A stretch of DNA of 64,000 nt from FACHB-1406 sp034189065 (GCA_034189065.1 JAXHVQ010000008.1:1-64000); one strand, 5' to 3'. Counted from the stretch's first letter, positions 42,182 to 50,805 are shown. The notes: generated from the sequence alone by a model not told the origin. Translations and numbers: made by a program.

Positions 42182-42961
42182 CTAACCTAACTGCCGCTGC
42201 GTTTCGTATAGTAGTAACGCGGCTGCGATCGCGACGTTCAATGATTCCACTCCCCCCCCTACCGGAATTCTCACTTCGCCATCGGCTAAATTCAGTAATT
42301 CTGATGAAAGTCCGGCGGCTTCGTTTCCCAGTAAAATTAACGTGGGTTTTGTCAAATCCGCCTCCCAATAGGTCGAGGATGCCGTTGGCGCTGTGGCAAT
42401 AATTTGCATTCCCATTTTGCGTCCCTCAGCAACCACTGTACCTAAATCCGAGCGGCTTTCCATCGGCAAACGAAACCATTCCCCCGCCGAGGCGCGCAAT
42501 ACTTTAGGATGGTCGAGATCGACGCTATCGTCGCTCAACCACAATCCTCCCACATCTGTCGCGGCGGCGGTCCGAATTATCGTTCCTAAGTTGCCCGGGT
42601 CTTGCAACCGTTCTAAAATTAACCCTAAGTTGAGGGGAAATTGAGGCGATCGCGGCCACGTTCCTCTCGCGGCTGTCGCTACAACGCCGTCGGGATTGAC
42701 GGTTGTCGCGATCGCGCGGCACACTTCTAGGGAAACTTCTTCCACCCTCTCAGATCGCTGCCCCAAGGTTTCCCACAATTGGGAGTGGGCTTCGATCCAA
42801 TGGGGAGTGGCGCAAACGGCTGCTAAAGGAGCATCCAAACTGCAAAACCCTTCCATCGCGTGGGTTCCCTCCAACAAAAAGAGCTGCTGTTCGTGACGGT
42901 GAGAGCGCGATCGCAACTTCCGCATTTGCTTGACTAAAGGATTTTGCAGACTTGTTAGCAT
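42182..42961 (-). CDS. TrmH/SpoU-family RNA ribose methyltransferase
   Basis: A 259-residue SPOUT enzyme. The N-terminal substrate-binding domain begins MLTSLQNPLVKQMRKLRSR and has QQLFLLEGTHAMEGF. The catalytic domain carries motif 1 LERLQDPGNLGTIIRTAAAT, motif 2 PTLILLGNEAAGLSSEL and motif 3 VRIPVGGGVESLNVAIAAAL, which form the knotted SAM site. It 2'-O-methylates rRNA or tRNA (RlmB/TrmH-like); the exact site is unknown. It is a different subfamily from TrmJ at 4559-5377. No partner genes. Confidence 0.9.
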   Translation of the reverse strand: MLTSLQNPLVKQMRKLRSRSHRHEQQLFLLEGTHAMEGFCSLDAPLAAVCATPHWIEAHSQLWETLGQRSERVEEVSLEVCRAIATTVNPDGVVATAARGTWPRSPQFPLNLGLILERLQDPGNLGTIIRTAAATDVGGLWLSDDSVDLDHPKVLRASAGEWFRLPMESRSDLGTVVAEGRKMGMQIIATAPTASSTYWEADLTKPTLILLGNEAAGLSSELLNLADGEVRIPVGGGVESLNVAIAAALLLYETQRQLG

Positions 42962-43096
42962 TGCTCCTTGCGCTGGGTTTTAGCTTTTGGAATTTCTAAC
43001 AATTCAAAATTTTTTCCCGATTGCGCGATCGACCCGTTGAGTTTTAGGACTAGACTCTTAAAATTCACCTAAAACCTGTGTCGGGATGTTTCACCT

Positions 43097-43124
43097 GTAG
43101 GGACGTTCAATTGAACGTCCCTAC
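43097..43124. repeat. 28-bp perfect palindrome
   Basis: Lies 7 bases beyond the 3' end of tRNA-Leu on the minus strand, where it could form a hairpin in the trailer. Confidence 0.95.
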
Positions 43125-43131
43125 CATTAAA

Positions 43132-43215
43132 TGCGGAACGCGAGACTTGAACTCGCAAGGACCAAAGCCCACTAGAACCTGAATCTAGCGCGTCTACCAA
43201 TTCCGCCAGTTCCGC
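43132..43215 (-). tRNA. tRNA-Leu (CAG)
   Basis: An 84-nt class II tRNA on the minus strand. Acceptor stem GCGGAAC pairs with GTTCCGC, followed by discriminator A. The D-arm is TGGCGGAATTGGTAGACGCG, the anticodon stem is CTAGA/TCTAG with loop TTCAGGT (anticodon CAG), there is a long variable arm typical of tRNA-Leu, and the T-arm contains GTTCAAGTC. CCA is not encoded. No intron. Confidence 0.95.
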
Positions 43216-43404
43216 AGTTCCCTTGCACTACTCGTGCAGTCTCTTATCGTTGCACAATTCCAGTTCCCTGTCAACCTAAATCGCCCAAGCTCGGCAATTT
43301 TGTCTTATTTTGCCCGAAAAAGCCCTATAATACTGGACATTTTTTCTCTTTCCTGTAGAATCAGAACCGAAAATTTAAAAATATTCACACACTTCCTCCT
43401 ACTT

Positions 43405-44748
43405 GTGAAAAATACAACTACCCTACCGGCTTCAGACCCAAAAACTCAACCCGCCTCAGACCCCAAAAATGCTGCGGTGTTGAAGATTTGGGGGAAACAG
43501 CCCCTTTCGGGGTGCGTTCCCATTAGCGGCGCGAAGAACTCTGCCTTGGCAATTATGGCTGGAGTTTTGCTGTGTCCCGAAGAATGCCGACTGAACAACG
43601 TTCCTCCCCTCGTGGATATCGGGAGAATGGGTCAAGTTCTCGCAGCGCTGGGCGTAAAAATCCAACGCACGGGGGAAAGTCTCGAACTCGACTCGAGTCA
43701 CATCGAGTCAGCCCGAGCCCCTTACGATCTCGTGTCTCAACTGCGAGCGAGTTTCTTCGTCATCGGACCGCTCTTGGCGCGTTTGGGGACGGCGCGCGTT
43801 CCTCTGCCGGGGGGATGTGCCATTGGCGCTCGACCTGTAGATTTGCACGTCAGAGGGTTGCAGGCGATGGGTGCAGAAGTTCGCATCGAACACGGCATCG
43901 TTCGCGCCGATGTTAAGGGGCGAAGTGGCAGGCTGAAGGGTGCGAAAATCTATTTGGATTATCCTAGCGTTGGCGCAACGGAAACGTTGATGATGGCGGC
44001 GACGCTGGCGGAAGGGGAAACGACGATTGAAAATGCGGCGCAAGAACCGGAAGTCGTGGATTTGGCGAATTTTTGCCGTTCGATGGGAGCGAAAATTAGC
44101 GGCGCTGGGACTAATGCGATTACAATTATGGGCGTTTCCCGATTGCACTCCACCGACTATACTGTCATTGCCGATCGCATCGAAGCGGGGACGTTTTTGG
44201 TGGCGGGTGCCATTACCCACTCGGAAATTCAGCTATCTGGGGTTGTTCTGGACCATCTTACCCCAGCCATTGCCAAGTTACGCGCCATCGGACCCCAAGT
44301 TGTTATTGAATCTTCCGATACGATTCGTTTAATTCCCGCTCCTTTGCGAGCGACAGATATTGAAACGCTGCCCTATCCTGGTTTTCCTACCGATATGCAG
44401 GCTCAGTTTATGTCCTTGTTAGCGCTGGCTGAGGGCAACAGTGTTATTACCGAAACCGTTTTTGAAAATCGATTGCGCCACGTTGCCGAATTGAATCGCA
44501 TGGGTGCCGATATTCGCGTCAAAGGTCAAAACGCGATCGTCAATGGCGTTCCTTTTATTTCGGGCGCACCGGTTATGGCGACAGATTTACGCGCTTCGGC
44601 GGCTCTCGTTCTCGCCGGTTTAGCAGCAGAAGGCGTGACAATTGTCAAGGGATTGCATCATCTCGATCGCGGCTACGATCGCATTGAGGAAAAGTTGCGC
44701 AATTTGGGTGCAAAGCTCGAGCGAGTTAAGGGCGAAGAGGAAGAGTAG
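43405..44748 (+). CDS. murA: UDP-N-acetylglucosamine 1-carboxyvinyltransferase
   Basis: A 447-residue MurA (EPSP synthase fold), the first committed step of peptidoglycan synthesis: PEP enolpyruvyl transfer to UDP-GlcNAc. It shows LSGCVPISGAKNSALAIMAG at the N-terminus and the catalytic Cys138 in LPGGCAIGARPVDLHVRG, also the fosfomycin target. DIETLPYPGFPTDMQAQFMS and DLRASAALVLAGLAA follow. The frame is open back to 43234, but those residues lack family character. The GTG at 43405 is the best start available, though no clear ribosome binding site precedes it. Confidence 0.92.
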   Translation: MKNTTTLPASDPKTQPASDPKNAAVLKIWGKQPLSGCVPISGAKNSALAIMAGVLLCPEECRLNNVPPLVDIGRMGQVLAALGVKIQRTGESLELDSSHIESARAPYDLVSQLRASFFVIGPLLARLGTARVPLPGGCAIGARPVDLHVRGLQAMGAEVRIEHGIVRADVKGRSGRLKGAKIYLDYPSVGATETLMMAATLAEGETTIENAAQEPEVVDLANFCRSMGAKISGAGTNAITIMGVSRLHSTDYTVIADRIEAGTFLVAGAITHSEIQLSGVVLDHLTPAIAKLRAIGPQVVIESSDTIRLIPAPLRATDIETLPYPGFPTDMQAQFMSLLALAEGNSVITETVFENRLRHVAELNRMGADIRVKGQNAIVNGVPFISGAPVMATDLRASAALVLAGLAAEGVTIVKGLHHLDRGYDRIEEKLRNLGAKLERVKGEEEE

Positions 44749-44751
44749 GTT

Positions 44752-44846
44752 TAAGAGCCACCGAACTAAAGTTCGCCGCTAAAAGCTAAAACCCGTTAAA
44801 ACGGGTTGAAAAGTTTCAACGTAGGGACGTTCAATTGAACGTCCCT
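44752..44846 (-). repeat. Third, partial copy of the hairpin part of the ~300-bp repeat plus imperfect 28-bp palindrome
   Basis: In reverse orientation it contains the AACCCGTT/AACGGGTT palindrome and the GAACTTTAGTTC hairpin seen at 2840-2895. The palindrome at 44821-44846 follows, its last bases degenerate. It starts 3 bases after the murA stop codon and could serve as a structured 3' end. Confidence 0.75.
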
Positions 44847-44873
44847 TGTCACCAATGCCCAATTCCCCATTAT

Positions 44874-45764
44874 TTACTGCTTCTTTCCTGCAAACAACGA
44901 AGACACAACCAAAATCAATGAAGCCAATAACATCAACGTTGAAATAGCATTAATGGCTGGAGTAATTGAAAATTTAATCATGCCATAAACAAAAATTGGC
45001 AGCGTTGTCGTCCCCACGCCAGCGGTAAAAAAGGCAATGACAAAATCATCTAAAGAAAGGGTAAACGCTAACAGCGCTGCGCTAATAATGGCAGGGGAAA
45101 TCAAAGGGAGCGTAATGCGCCAGAGCGATTGTAACTCATTAGCTCCCAAATCGAGAGCGGCTTCTTCGAGGGCGGGATCGAGTTCGGCAATTCTCGCTCT
45201 GACGGTGACGGCAACGAAGGAAATATTAAAGGCAACATGACCGATAATAACCGTCGGCAGTCCTAAAACCAGTCGAATGCCGATTAGGTTTTCAATCAGT
45301 TGAAAAACTAGGCTGAAAAAGACGAGTAACGATACGCCCATCGTAATATCGGGAATGACGATGGGTAAAAATAAGAGCGCGTCGAGAAGAGTTCGTCCGC
45401 GAAACCGAAACCGTTCCATTGCGATCGCGATCGCGGTTCCCAAAATTGTCGCGAGGATCGTTGAAATAATCGCCACTTGCAAACTGGTTCCCAGGGACTC
45501 CCAAATCAACTCGTCGGTGAGTCCCGCTTCGTCAACGCCAATGCCCAATAAATTTCGATACCAATCTAGGGTGAATCCGCGCCAAACTGCGTTGAAGCGA
45601 GAGACATTGAACGAATAAATAATTAAAACGGCAATGGGAATGTAGAGAAAAGCAAAGCCAAATAAGGAAACGAGCCAAAGCGCCTGTTTCCCGACAAATC
45701 GAATCAATAGGTCAAGGGCGCGACCGAAGGGTTTCGTATTCTTGGAATCAGCGATCTGGGTCAT
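44874..45764 (-). CDS. potC: ABC transporter permease, PotC (spermidine/putrescine) type
   Basis: A 296-residue inner-membrane permease with six predicted helices, starting with LVSLFGFAFLYIPIAVLIIY. The EAA-loop motif is EEAALDLGANELQSLWRITL, which contacts the ATPase. The segments LPIVIPDITMGVSLLVFFSL and LDDFVIAFFTAGVGTTTLP are characteristic of PotC. The usual potA, potB and potD genes are not in the window. On the far side is the unrelated cupin gene. Substrate is inferred from family only. Confidence 0.88.
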   Translation of the reverse strand: MTQIADSKNTKPFGRALDLLIRFVGKQALWLVSLFGFAFLYIPIAVLIIYSFNVSRFNAVWRGFTLDWYRNLLGIGVDEAGLTDELIWESLGTSLQVAIISTILATILGTAIAIAMERFRFRGRTLLDALLFLPIVIPDITMGVSLLVFFSLVFQLIENLIGIRLVLGLPTVIIGHVAFNISFVAVTVRARIAELDPALEEAALDLGANELQSLWRITLPLISPAIISAALLAFTLSLDDFVIAFFTAGVGTTTLPIFVYGMIKFSITPAINAISTLMLLASLILVVSSLFAGKKQ

Positions 45765-45774
45765 GCGGCTTTTA

Positions 45775-45815
45775 GAATGGAAGAATGGAAGAATTCAGAA
45801 TGGAAGAGGCATTCA
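45775..45815. repeat. Tandem agaatgga repeat
   Basis: About four units of the gaatggaa type between the potC-like and cupin genes. Confidence 0.8.
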
Positions 45816-45860
45816 ATCGCTGTTTGCATTGGGGGGCTGAAATGCTATGACATTTTCATC

Positions 45861-46151
45861 TCATCCGAAGTTGTAGTGTTTTCTCACATTTTGGAGAATT
45901 TTCCAAGTGCAGGACATTCCCTTTGGGAAAGTGACTAAATCGCCTTTGCCCATTTTTACAGATTCGCCATCGGAGGGGGTGACGATAACCTCGCCTTCGA
46001 GAAAGTAGCAGGTTTCGGCTTCGTCGTAAGTCCAGGGAAATTCTGAAATTTCTTTGCTCCAAATGGGCCAACTACTGATGCCGAGTTGTTCTAAGCGATC
46101 TTGACTGGGTTGGCGCTCGAGGGTTATTTCGCTGAGTTTCGAGGCAGACAT
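45861..46151 (-). CDS. Small cupin-domain protein
   Basis: A 96-residue single-cupin protein: WPIWSKEISEFPWTYDEAET, then CYFLEGEVIVTPSDGESVKM and GKGDLVTFPKGMSCTWKI. The metal-binding motif of classical cupins is only partly present (the first His-x-His is replaced by WTYDEAET), as in the DUF861/EutQ-like subgroup. ATG 46151 (MSASKLSE) is chosen. The frame upstream is the degraded GGDEF sequence. Function is unknown; sugar-phosphate or small-ligand binding is a guess. Confidence 0.75.
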   Translation of the reverse strand: MSASKLSEITLERQPSQDRLEQLGISSWPIWSKEISEFPWTYDEAETCYFLEGEVIVTPSDGESVKMGKGDLVTFPKGMSCTWKILQNVRKHYNFG

Positions 46152-46164
46152 GGGCGATTGATTG

Positions 46165-46440
46165 AGAAGGTCAACATTGCAGAAGGGCGCGATCGCGGCC
46201 GTCTTTGAAAGTTCTAGCATACCGCCAATGGCGACGCGATTGATTGAGAGGGTCAAAACTCGATCGCGCGATCGCATTCGCCACCGCCAAAGCGTCCTGT
46301 TGTGTTGCGTCCATTAACAGGATCGCAAATTTATCTCCACCAACGCGCGCAACGAAACTCGCCGAGAGTTCGAGGAGCGTTCCCAGACATTGACCGATTT
46401 TCTCCAAGCAGCGATCGCTTTTTGATTTTTGACTGCGGCG
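46165..46440 (-). pseudogene. GGDEF (diguanylate cyclase) domain fragment
   Basis: On the minus strand the frame reads SKSDRCLEKIGQCLGTLLEL, then ASFVARVGGDKFAILLMDA and TQQDALAVANAIA, matching the centre of a GGDEF domain (signature degraded to GGDKF). A frameshift near 46270 is needed to reach RVLTLSINRVAIGG, which corresponds to the VTLSIGVAIG strand. The N- and C-terminal parts are missing or degraded, and the cupin gene starts inside its former 3' region. It is a remnant only. Confidence 0.7.
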
Positions 46441-46634
46441 AAGCGAACTGCAATATCGCTCTCTTCAGCCATCAGCGTTCCCAAACCCGCCAAAATCAAC
46501 CCGCTTGTAAAGAAGAAGTTTAAGAAATCTGGGAAGCTCGAAATTCGCCCTACAATTGAAACGGTTAGGGACTCAACATTCAACGCAAATCCAAAAAGCC
46601 CAAAGCAAAACCCTCTCAACTTTAGGAGCAAACA

Positions 46635-47810
46635 ATGGCGACGAATTTGTTAGAACAACTGCGCGAAATGACCGTTGTTGTTGCAGATACGGGAGACATC
46701 CAGGCGATTGAAACCTTTACGCCGCGCGATGCCACAACCAACCCGTCTTTGATTACCGCAGCCGCTCAAATGCCCCAATATCAAGCAATTGTAGACGAAA
46801 CTCTCGTGCAAGCGCGCAAACTCGCTGGAACCGACGCGCCAGCTTCGGACGTTGTTACCCTCGCTTTCGATCGCTTGGCGGTTTCCTTCGGTCTGAAAAT
46901 TCTCGAAATTATTCCCGGACGAGTGTCTACCGAAGTGGACGCGCGCCTATCCTACGATACCGAAGCAACGGTGGCGAAGGCGCGGTATTTAATTGGCGAG
47001 TACGAAGCAGTGGGAGTGTCGCGCGATCGCGTTTTAATTAAAATTGCCTCGACGTGGGAAGGCATTTGCGCTGCCGAAATTCTCGAAAAAGAGGGCATTC
47101 ACTGCAATTTAACCCTCCTATTCGGTCTCCATCAAGCCGTTGCTTGTGCTGAGGCGGGAACGACGCTCATTTCGCCTTTTGTCGGACGCATTCTCGATTG
47201 GTACAAACAAGATACCGGACGCACCTACGCCCCCCAAGAGGATCCGGGCGTTCTTTCGGTGACTCAAATTTACAATTACTACAAAAAGTTCGGCTACAAA
47301 ACCGAAGTCATGGGCGCAAGTTTCCGCAATATTGGCGAAATCATGGAATTGGCGGGATGCGACTTACTGACAATTTCTCCTAAATTCCTCGACGAATTAA
47401 AGTCCACCACCGACGAGTTACCCCGCAAGTTATCTCCCGAACAAGCGACGGCGGCAGACGTTGAAAAGATTTCAATGGATAAGGAAACATTCGACCGGAT
47501 GCACGCCGAAGATCGTATGGCCTCTCAAAAATTGGAAGAGGGGATCGCTGGCTTTTCCAAGGCGTTAGAAGCCCTCGAGAAACTATTAGCCGAAAGGTTG
47601 GCGCGTTTGGAGGAAGAGGAGACAGCGAATCATGCAGCACGAGATTTATTTCTGGTGTACGACCTCGATGGCGACGGGTTTATTACGCGCGAGGAATGGG
47701 CTGGAACCGATGCAGTTTTTGACGCGCTGGATGTGAATAGCGATGGTAAGATTTCCCCTGAAGAAATGGCTGCTGGTTTGGGCGCGGCGTTCCACTTAGC
47801 TGCCGCTTAA
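46635..47810 (+). CDS. tal: Transaldolase with C-terminal EF-hand pair
   Basis: A 391-residue protein. Residues 1-~325 are a transaldolase of the pentose phosphate pathway: LREMTVVVADTGDIQAIETF, the TNPSLITAAAQ loop and the Schiff-base Lys in RVLIKIASTWEGICAAEIL. The C-terminal ~50 residues hold two canonical EF-hand loops, starting at Asp343 (DLDGDGFITREEW) and about Asp366 (DVNSDGKISPEEM), joined to the enzyme by an acidic helix (LERLARLEEEETANHAAR). The fusion implies calcium modulation of, or calcium binding by, the enzyme. A ribosome binding site aggagc precedes the ATG. Confidence 0.95.
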   Translation: MATNLLEQLREMTVVVADTGDIQAIETFTPRDATTNPSLITAAAQMPQYQAIVDETLVQARKLAGTDAPASDVVTLAFDRLAVSFGLKILEIIPGRVSTEVDARLSYDTEATVAKARYLIGEYEAVGVSRDRVLIKIASTWEGICAAEILEKEGIHCNLTLLFGLHQAVACAEAGTTLISPFVGRILDWYKQDTGRTYAPQEDPGVLSVTQIYNYYKKFGYKTEVMGASFRNIGEIMELAGCDLLTISPKFLDELKSTTDELPRKLSPEQATAADVEKISMDKETFDRMHAEDRMASQKLEEGIAGFSKALEALEKLLAERLARLEEEETANHAARDLFLVYDLDGDGFITREEWAGTDAVFDALDVNSDGKISPEEMAAGLGAAFHLAAA

Positions 47811-47875
47811 GGGTTCGATCGAGCGATTTGTCACCTCAGCTTAAGACTCACTTCAAGTCTGATAATTGAAGGCAG

Positions 47876-47925
47876 AGAGACGGGGAGACTGGGGGACGGG
47901 GAGACTGGGGGACGGGGAGATCCTT
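47876..47925. repeat. G-rich tandem repeat (gacggggagactggg)
   Basis: About three units of ggggagactgggggac, similar in composition to the array at the window start. Confidence 0.88.
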
Positions 47926-47957
47926 TTTCCTTGTACCCCATCCCAATGAAAAGTGCT

Positions 47958-47999
47958 ATATTCACTATTCATTATTCATTATTCATTATTCACTATTCA
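47958..47999. repeat. Tandem attcatt array at the 3' end of the Dnd-associated gene
   Basis: About six ttcatta/ttcacta heptamers. The last units overlap the final codons (SMNSE) of the minus-strand gene at 47986. Confidence 0.85.
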
Positions 48000-48471
48000 T
48001 TGATAAAAAGCGGTTTAAATCGAATTCTTCGCCTTCGGGTTTGTCTTCTCGGAGGCGTTCGTTTGTGAGGAGGAGGAGGATACGTTCTGCATAATCGACG
48101 GCACCGCGCAATTCGTCGCGTAGTAATTCTAAACCGCCGTTAGCATATTCTTCAAAGAGGGTGATGCGCTGTGCTTCGGCTTCGGCATCAAAGGTGGAGA
48201 GGATGGCGGGATTTTGGGCGGTTGCGATCGCGAGTAATTCGAGCTCTGGAAAATGACCGCGAGTGACAAATACATCTAAACTAATGGGAGAGGGTTCGCT
48301 ACTGATGGAACCGTCGAGAGGCGATCGCTTTTTGTGACGAAATCCCAGCGCTGCTGCGAATGCGATCGCGTCGGCATAGGTTTGAAACGGACCGGTTGTT
48401 TCTGTTGAATCGACTAAACTGCGGACTAATTCGGCTTTATCTCTGGTAATGCGAATGCGACTGGCAGCCAT
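47986..48471 (-). CDS. DNA phosphorothioation-associated protein 4-like
   Basis: A 161-residue helical protein with RIRITRDKAELVRSLVDSTE, GPFQTYADAIAFAAALGFRH, then RITLFEEYANGGLELLRDEL and RGAVDYAERILLLLTNERL. I recognise this, from memory, as the family named DNA phosphorothioation-associated protein 4, which occurs with dnd genes. The dnd core is absent here, although the helicase at 1116-2627 may be another Dnd-linked protein. The last residues are encoded by a heptamer repeat. No known activity. Confidence 0.65.
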   Translation of the reverse strand: MAASRIRITRDKAELVRSLVDSTETTGPFQTYADAIAFAAALGFRHKKRSPLDGSISSEPSPISLDVFVTRGHFPELELLAIATAQNPAILSTFDAEAEAQRITLFEEYANGGLELLRDELRGAVDYAERILLLLTNERLREDKPEGEEFDLNRFLSMNSE

Positions 48472-48562
48472 AATCGCTTTAAGTTTATTGCCGATTATAG
48501 CATTTTTATTGGAGTTGTAAAACTCTAGCTTCGGAAGAGTAGAAGAATGGAAGAATAAGAGT

Positions 48563-48853
48563 TTACGCTAAAAGGTGGGAAATATCCTCGCCACATTCGT
48601 CGGCTAAATAACACAACGCCCGAAATCGAAGTCCTACTAATTCTTCGTAAAGGGGATTGAGTTTACACAGGGGCGGAATGTGTAAAAGTTTGCGGCTTCC
48701 GAAGTAAATTTCGCGTTCAAAGGGACATTGAGCTGGAATCAGCTTGCAGATCGAATGAGCAAGATCGGCGCGCTCGATTCGGAAGTTTTCGATCCAATTT
48801 TTGAGAGGTTGTAGCAACGAGGTGTTGGGATTTTCTCTAGCAATCGAATTCAT
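48563..48853 (-). CDS. Mo-dependent nitrogenase C-terminal domain-like protein
   Basis: A 96-residue protein of the Mo-nitro_C family: LKNWIENFRIERADLAHSIC, KLIPAQCPFEREIYF, KLLHIPPLCKLNPLYEELVG and LRFRALCYLADECGEDI. Three conserved Cys and the PAQCPFER motif are present. Despite the name, these small proteins are widespread in cyanobacteria that do not fix nitrogen, and their function is unknown. ATG 48853 has AAGGA 5 bases upstream and is preferred to 48877. Cytoplasmic, no membrane segment. Confidence 0.82.
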   Translation of the reverse strand: MNSIARENPNTSLLQPLKNWIENFRIERADLAHSICKLIPAQCPFEREIYFGSRKLLHIPPLCKLNPLYEELVGLRFRALCYLADECGEDISHLLA

Positions 48854-48877
48854 AGTTCCTTGAAATGCGCGTTGCAA

Positions 48878-49266
48878 TTAGATTAGCGGTTGACACTTTT
48901 TAATGTATCAAGCTCGCTCGTGATTTTCAAGGTTTTGCTTATATGGAAACTATATATTGATTATAAAAAACTATATATCCGTCTCGAGAGGCAGGCTTTA
49001 AGAGAGAGGGGAGACGGGTTCAGAGTTCAGAGTTATGAGTTCAGAGTTATGAGTTCAGAGTTATGGGTTATGAGTTCAGAGTTATGGGTGACGGGGTGAT
49101 GGGGTGAGGGGGTGAAATATTTGTAGGGTGTGTTGGCCCAGCGTAGATCCTGATAAAATAAGCTGCAACTCACTCAATTTATATTAAATATATTCCCCTG
49201 ACTGAGCACACAAAATATTTAGTAAACAACGATAATATAAGTTAAATTAGTTTATTTACGGATTTA
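48878..49266. other. Spacer with tandem repeats, no gene
   Basis: About 390 bases between the Mo-nitro_C gene start and the histidine kinase gene end. It contains the tandem array at 49017-49108 and an AT-rich tail. It presumably includes the promoter of the Mo-nitro_C gene; no boxes can be assigned. Confidence 0.6.
49017..49108. repeat. Tandem gttcagagttatgag array
   Basis: About five units of ttcagagttatgag, then a G-rich run of tgatggggtgagg type units. No coding content. Confidence 0.9.
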
Positions 49267-50673
49267 TCAAAGTTTTTTTGAGGGCAGAGATACGGTAAAA
49301 ACACTGCCTTCGTCGGGCTTAGAAAGAACCGAAACTTGACCGTGCATTCCTTCAACAAAGGTTTTGACGATAGATAAACCCAATCCCGTACCGCCGGTTG
49401 CTCGCGATCGCGCTTCGTCAGCACGATAAAATCGCTCAAAGATGCGGGTTTGGTGGACGAGGGGAATACCAGGGCCGCGATCGCGGACTCGAAGGATTGC
49501 CTGTTGGTCGGCGCGATCGATAATTACCGCAATTGGCTCCTGGGAATCGCTATACTTAACCGCATTATCAACGAGATTGAGTAAAACTTGCTTGAGTCGG
49601 CTGAAATCCGCGATCGCGATCGCCGGATATTTGACTTCAACAACGATGGCGCGATCGCTTTGACGCTGTGCCATTTCTACCACTTCTCGTACCACTTCCC
49701 TCAGTTCTACCGGTTCTAAATGGAACCGCAAGTGTCCGCTATCGACCCGCGCGAGACCCAGCAAATCCTCAAATAACTGAATTGTACGTTCGGCTTCGGT
49801 TACTGCGATACTCAACGCCTCTCGTTGCGCGTCGTTCAAATTCGTCCCCCGGCGCAATAAACTTTGCAAATACCCCGAAACAATGGTTAACGGCGTGCGC
49901 AACTCGTGGGAAACATTACTGACAAACTGGCGCTGCAACTCCCATGCCTCGTGCAAGCGAACTAACATCCGGTCGAGGGTTTGCGCCAACTGTTTGACTT
50001 CTGCTGGCGCGCGGTCCAGTTGAATTCTCGCCTCGTTGAAGCGTTCGGGCGAAATTTGCTCTGTCATTTGCGACAGACGTTGCAGGGGTAACAGTTCTCG
50101 TTTAACGTACCACGCGATCGCGATCGTCATTAAGGCAATTGCCAACAAACTTGCGCCTCCCAAACTCCACAGCAGTCGGTTGAGCATGGCTTGTTCGCCG
50201 GTTATATCCTGTGCGAGGATAACTTTCCCTAGCTTGAGATTATTCACCTCCAGTGGAGTCCCGCAAAGCACCCAATACCGTCCTTCGATTGCTCGAATTT
50301 CAGGAAACGGTGGAATTCGACGCACGGACATTAAAGCAGTTTCCCCCGTTCCCATTTTCAACGCTTCCGACTGCGCGAGCGTCTCGCCATTGACCGATTT
50401 TACCCACAACAGCGTATTTCCCGTTGTCAAATTATCTACTGCCTTTTGCAACGCGCGTTCCAAGGTTGTCATTTGGCTGTAAATTTCGACATCTTTGGGA
50501 AAGCGATCGCTAATTTCTTGAATATTGTGCTTTTGGCTTGAAATTACAATTTGCTGCATCCTCGTCCCCACCCACAATGCCGAGCTTCCCATTCCGACCG
50601 CAGACACCAAAGCAACGCCTAACGTCAGGCGCACTCCTAGGGAATATAAATTCAATCGTTGCTGCTTCATCAT
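49267..50673 (-). CDS. Sensor histidine kinase (membrane-bound)
   Basis: A 468-residue kinase. Two TM helices (about residues 11-33, VRLTLGVALVSAVGMGSSAL, and ~155-178, LWSLGGASLLAIALMTIAIA) flank a small periplasmic sensor. HAMP follows, then HisKA with the phosphorylated His in VSNVSHELRTPLTIVSGYL, the N-box VLLNLVDNAVKYSDS, G1 VRDRGPGIP, and G2 GGTGLGLSIVKTFVEGMHGQ. No response regulator is adjacent, so it is an orphan kinase; the OmpR-type regulator at 5514-6263 is a conceivable but unproven partner. Start at the first of two ATGs (50673). Confidence 0.92.
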   Translation of the reverse strand: MMKQQRLNLYSLGVRLTLGVALVSAVGMGSSALWVGTRMQQIVISSQKHNIQEISDRFPKDVEIYSQMTTLERALQKAVDNLTTGNTLLWVKSVNGETLAQSEALKMGTGETALMSVRRIPPFPEIRAIEGRYWVLCGTPLEVNNLKLGKVILAQDITGEQAMLNRLLWSLGGASLLAIALMTIAIAWYVKRELLPLQRLSQMTEQISPERFNEARIQLDRAPAEVKQLAQTLDRMLVRLHEAWELQRQFVSNVSHELRTPLTIVSGYLQSLLRRGTNLNDAQREALSIAVTEAERTIQLFEDLLGLARVDSGHLRFHLEPVELREVVREVVEMAQRQSDRAIVVEVKYPAIAIADFSRLKQVLLNLVDNAVKYSDSQEPIAVIIDRADQQAILRVRDRGPGIPLVHQTRIFERFYRADEARSRATGGTGLGLSIVKTFVEGMHGQVSVLSKPDEGSVFTVSLPSKKL

Positions 50674-50805
50674 GAAGGAATGGCGAACTGACACCCCAAC
50701 CGGATATCTGATTCGATCGTCGAGTCTAAAAGAAAATCCTGAGACCTTCCTGAAAAAGTCTAAAAAGGTAGCCAATGGATTCCCGATTTAATTTTTAATT
50801 CTCAA

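Noticed and set aside
43234..43404. N-terminal extension of the murA frame
   Set aside because: The 57 extra residues lack MurA character and overlap the tRNA-Leu promoter side; the GTG at 43405 fits the family start better.
44874..45764. A polyamine transport operon
   Set aside because: Only the PotC-like permease is present; potA, potB and potD are not in the window.
46314..46631. 105-residue minus-strand frame before transaldolase
   Set aside because: Its second half is an out-of-frame reading of the GGDEF remnant. The first half has a hydrophobic stretch but no family signature.
5514..50673. Pairing of the OmpR-type regulator with the orphan histidine kinase
   Set aside because: They are 43 kb apart with no sequence evidence for cognate interaction, so no two-component pair is claimed.
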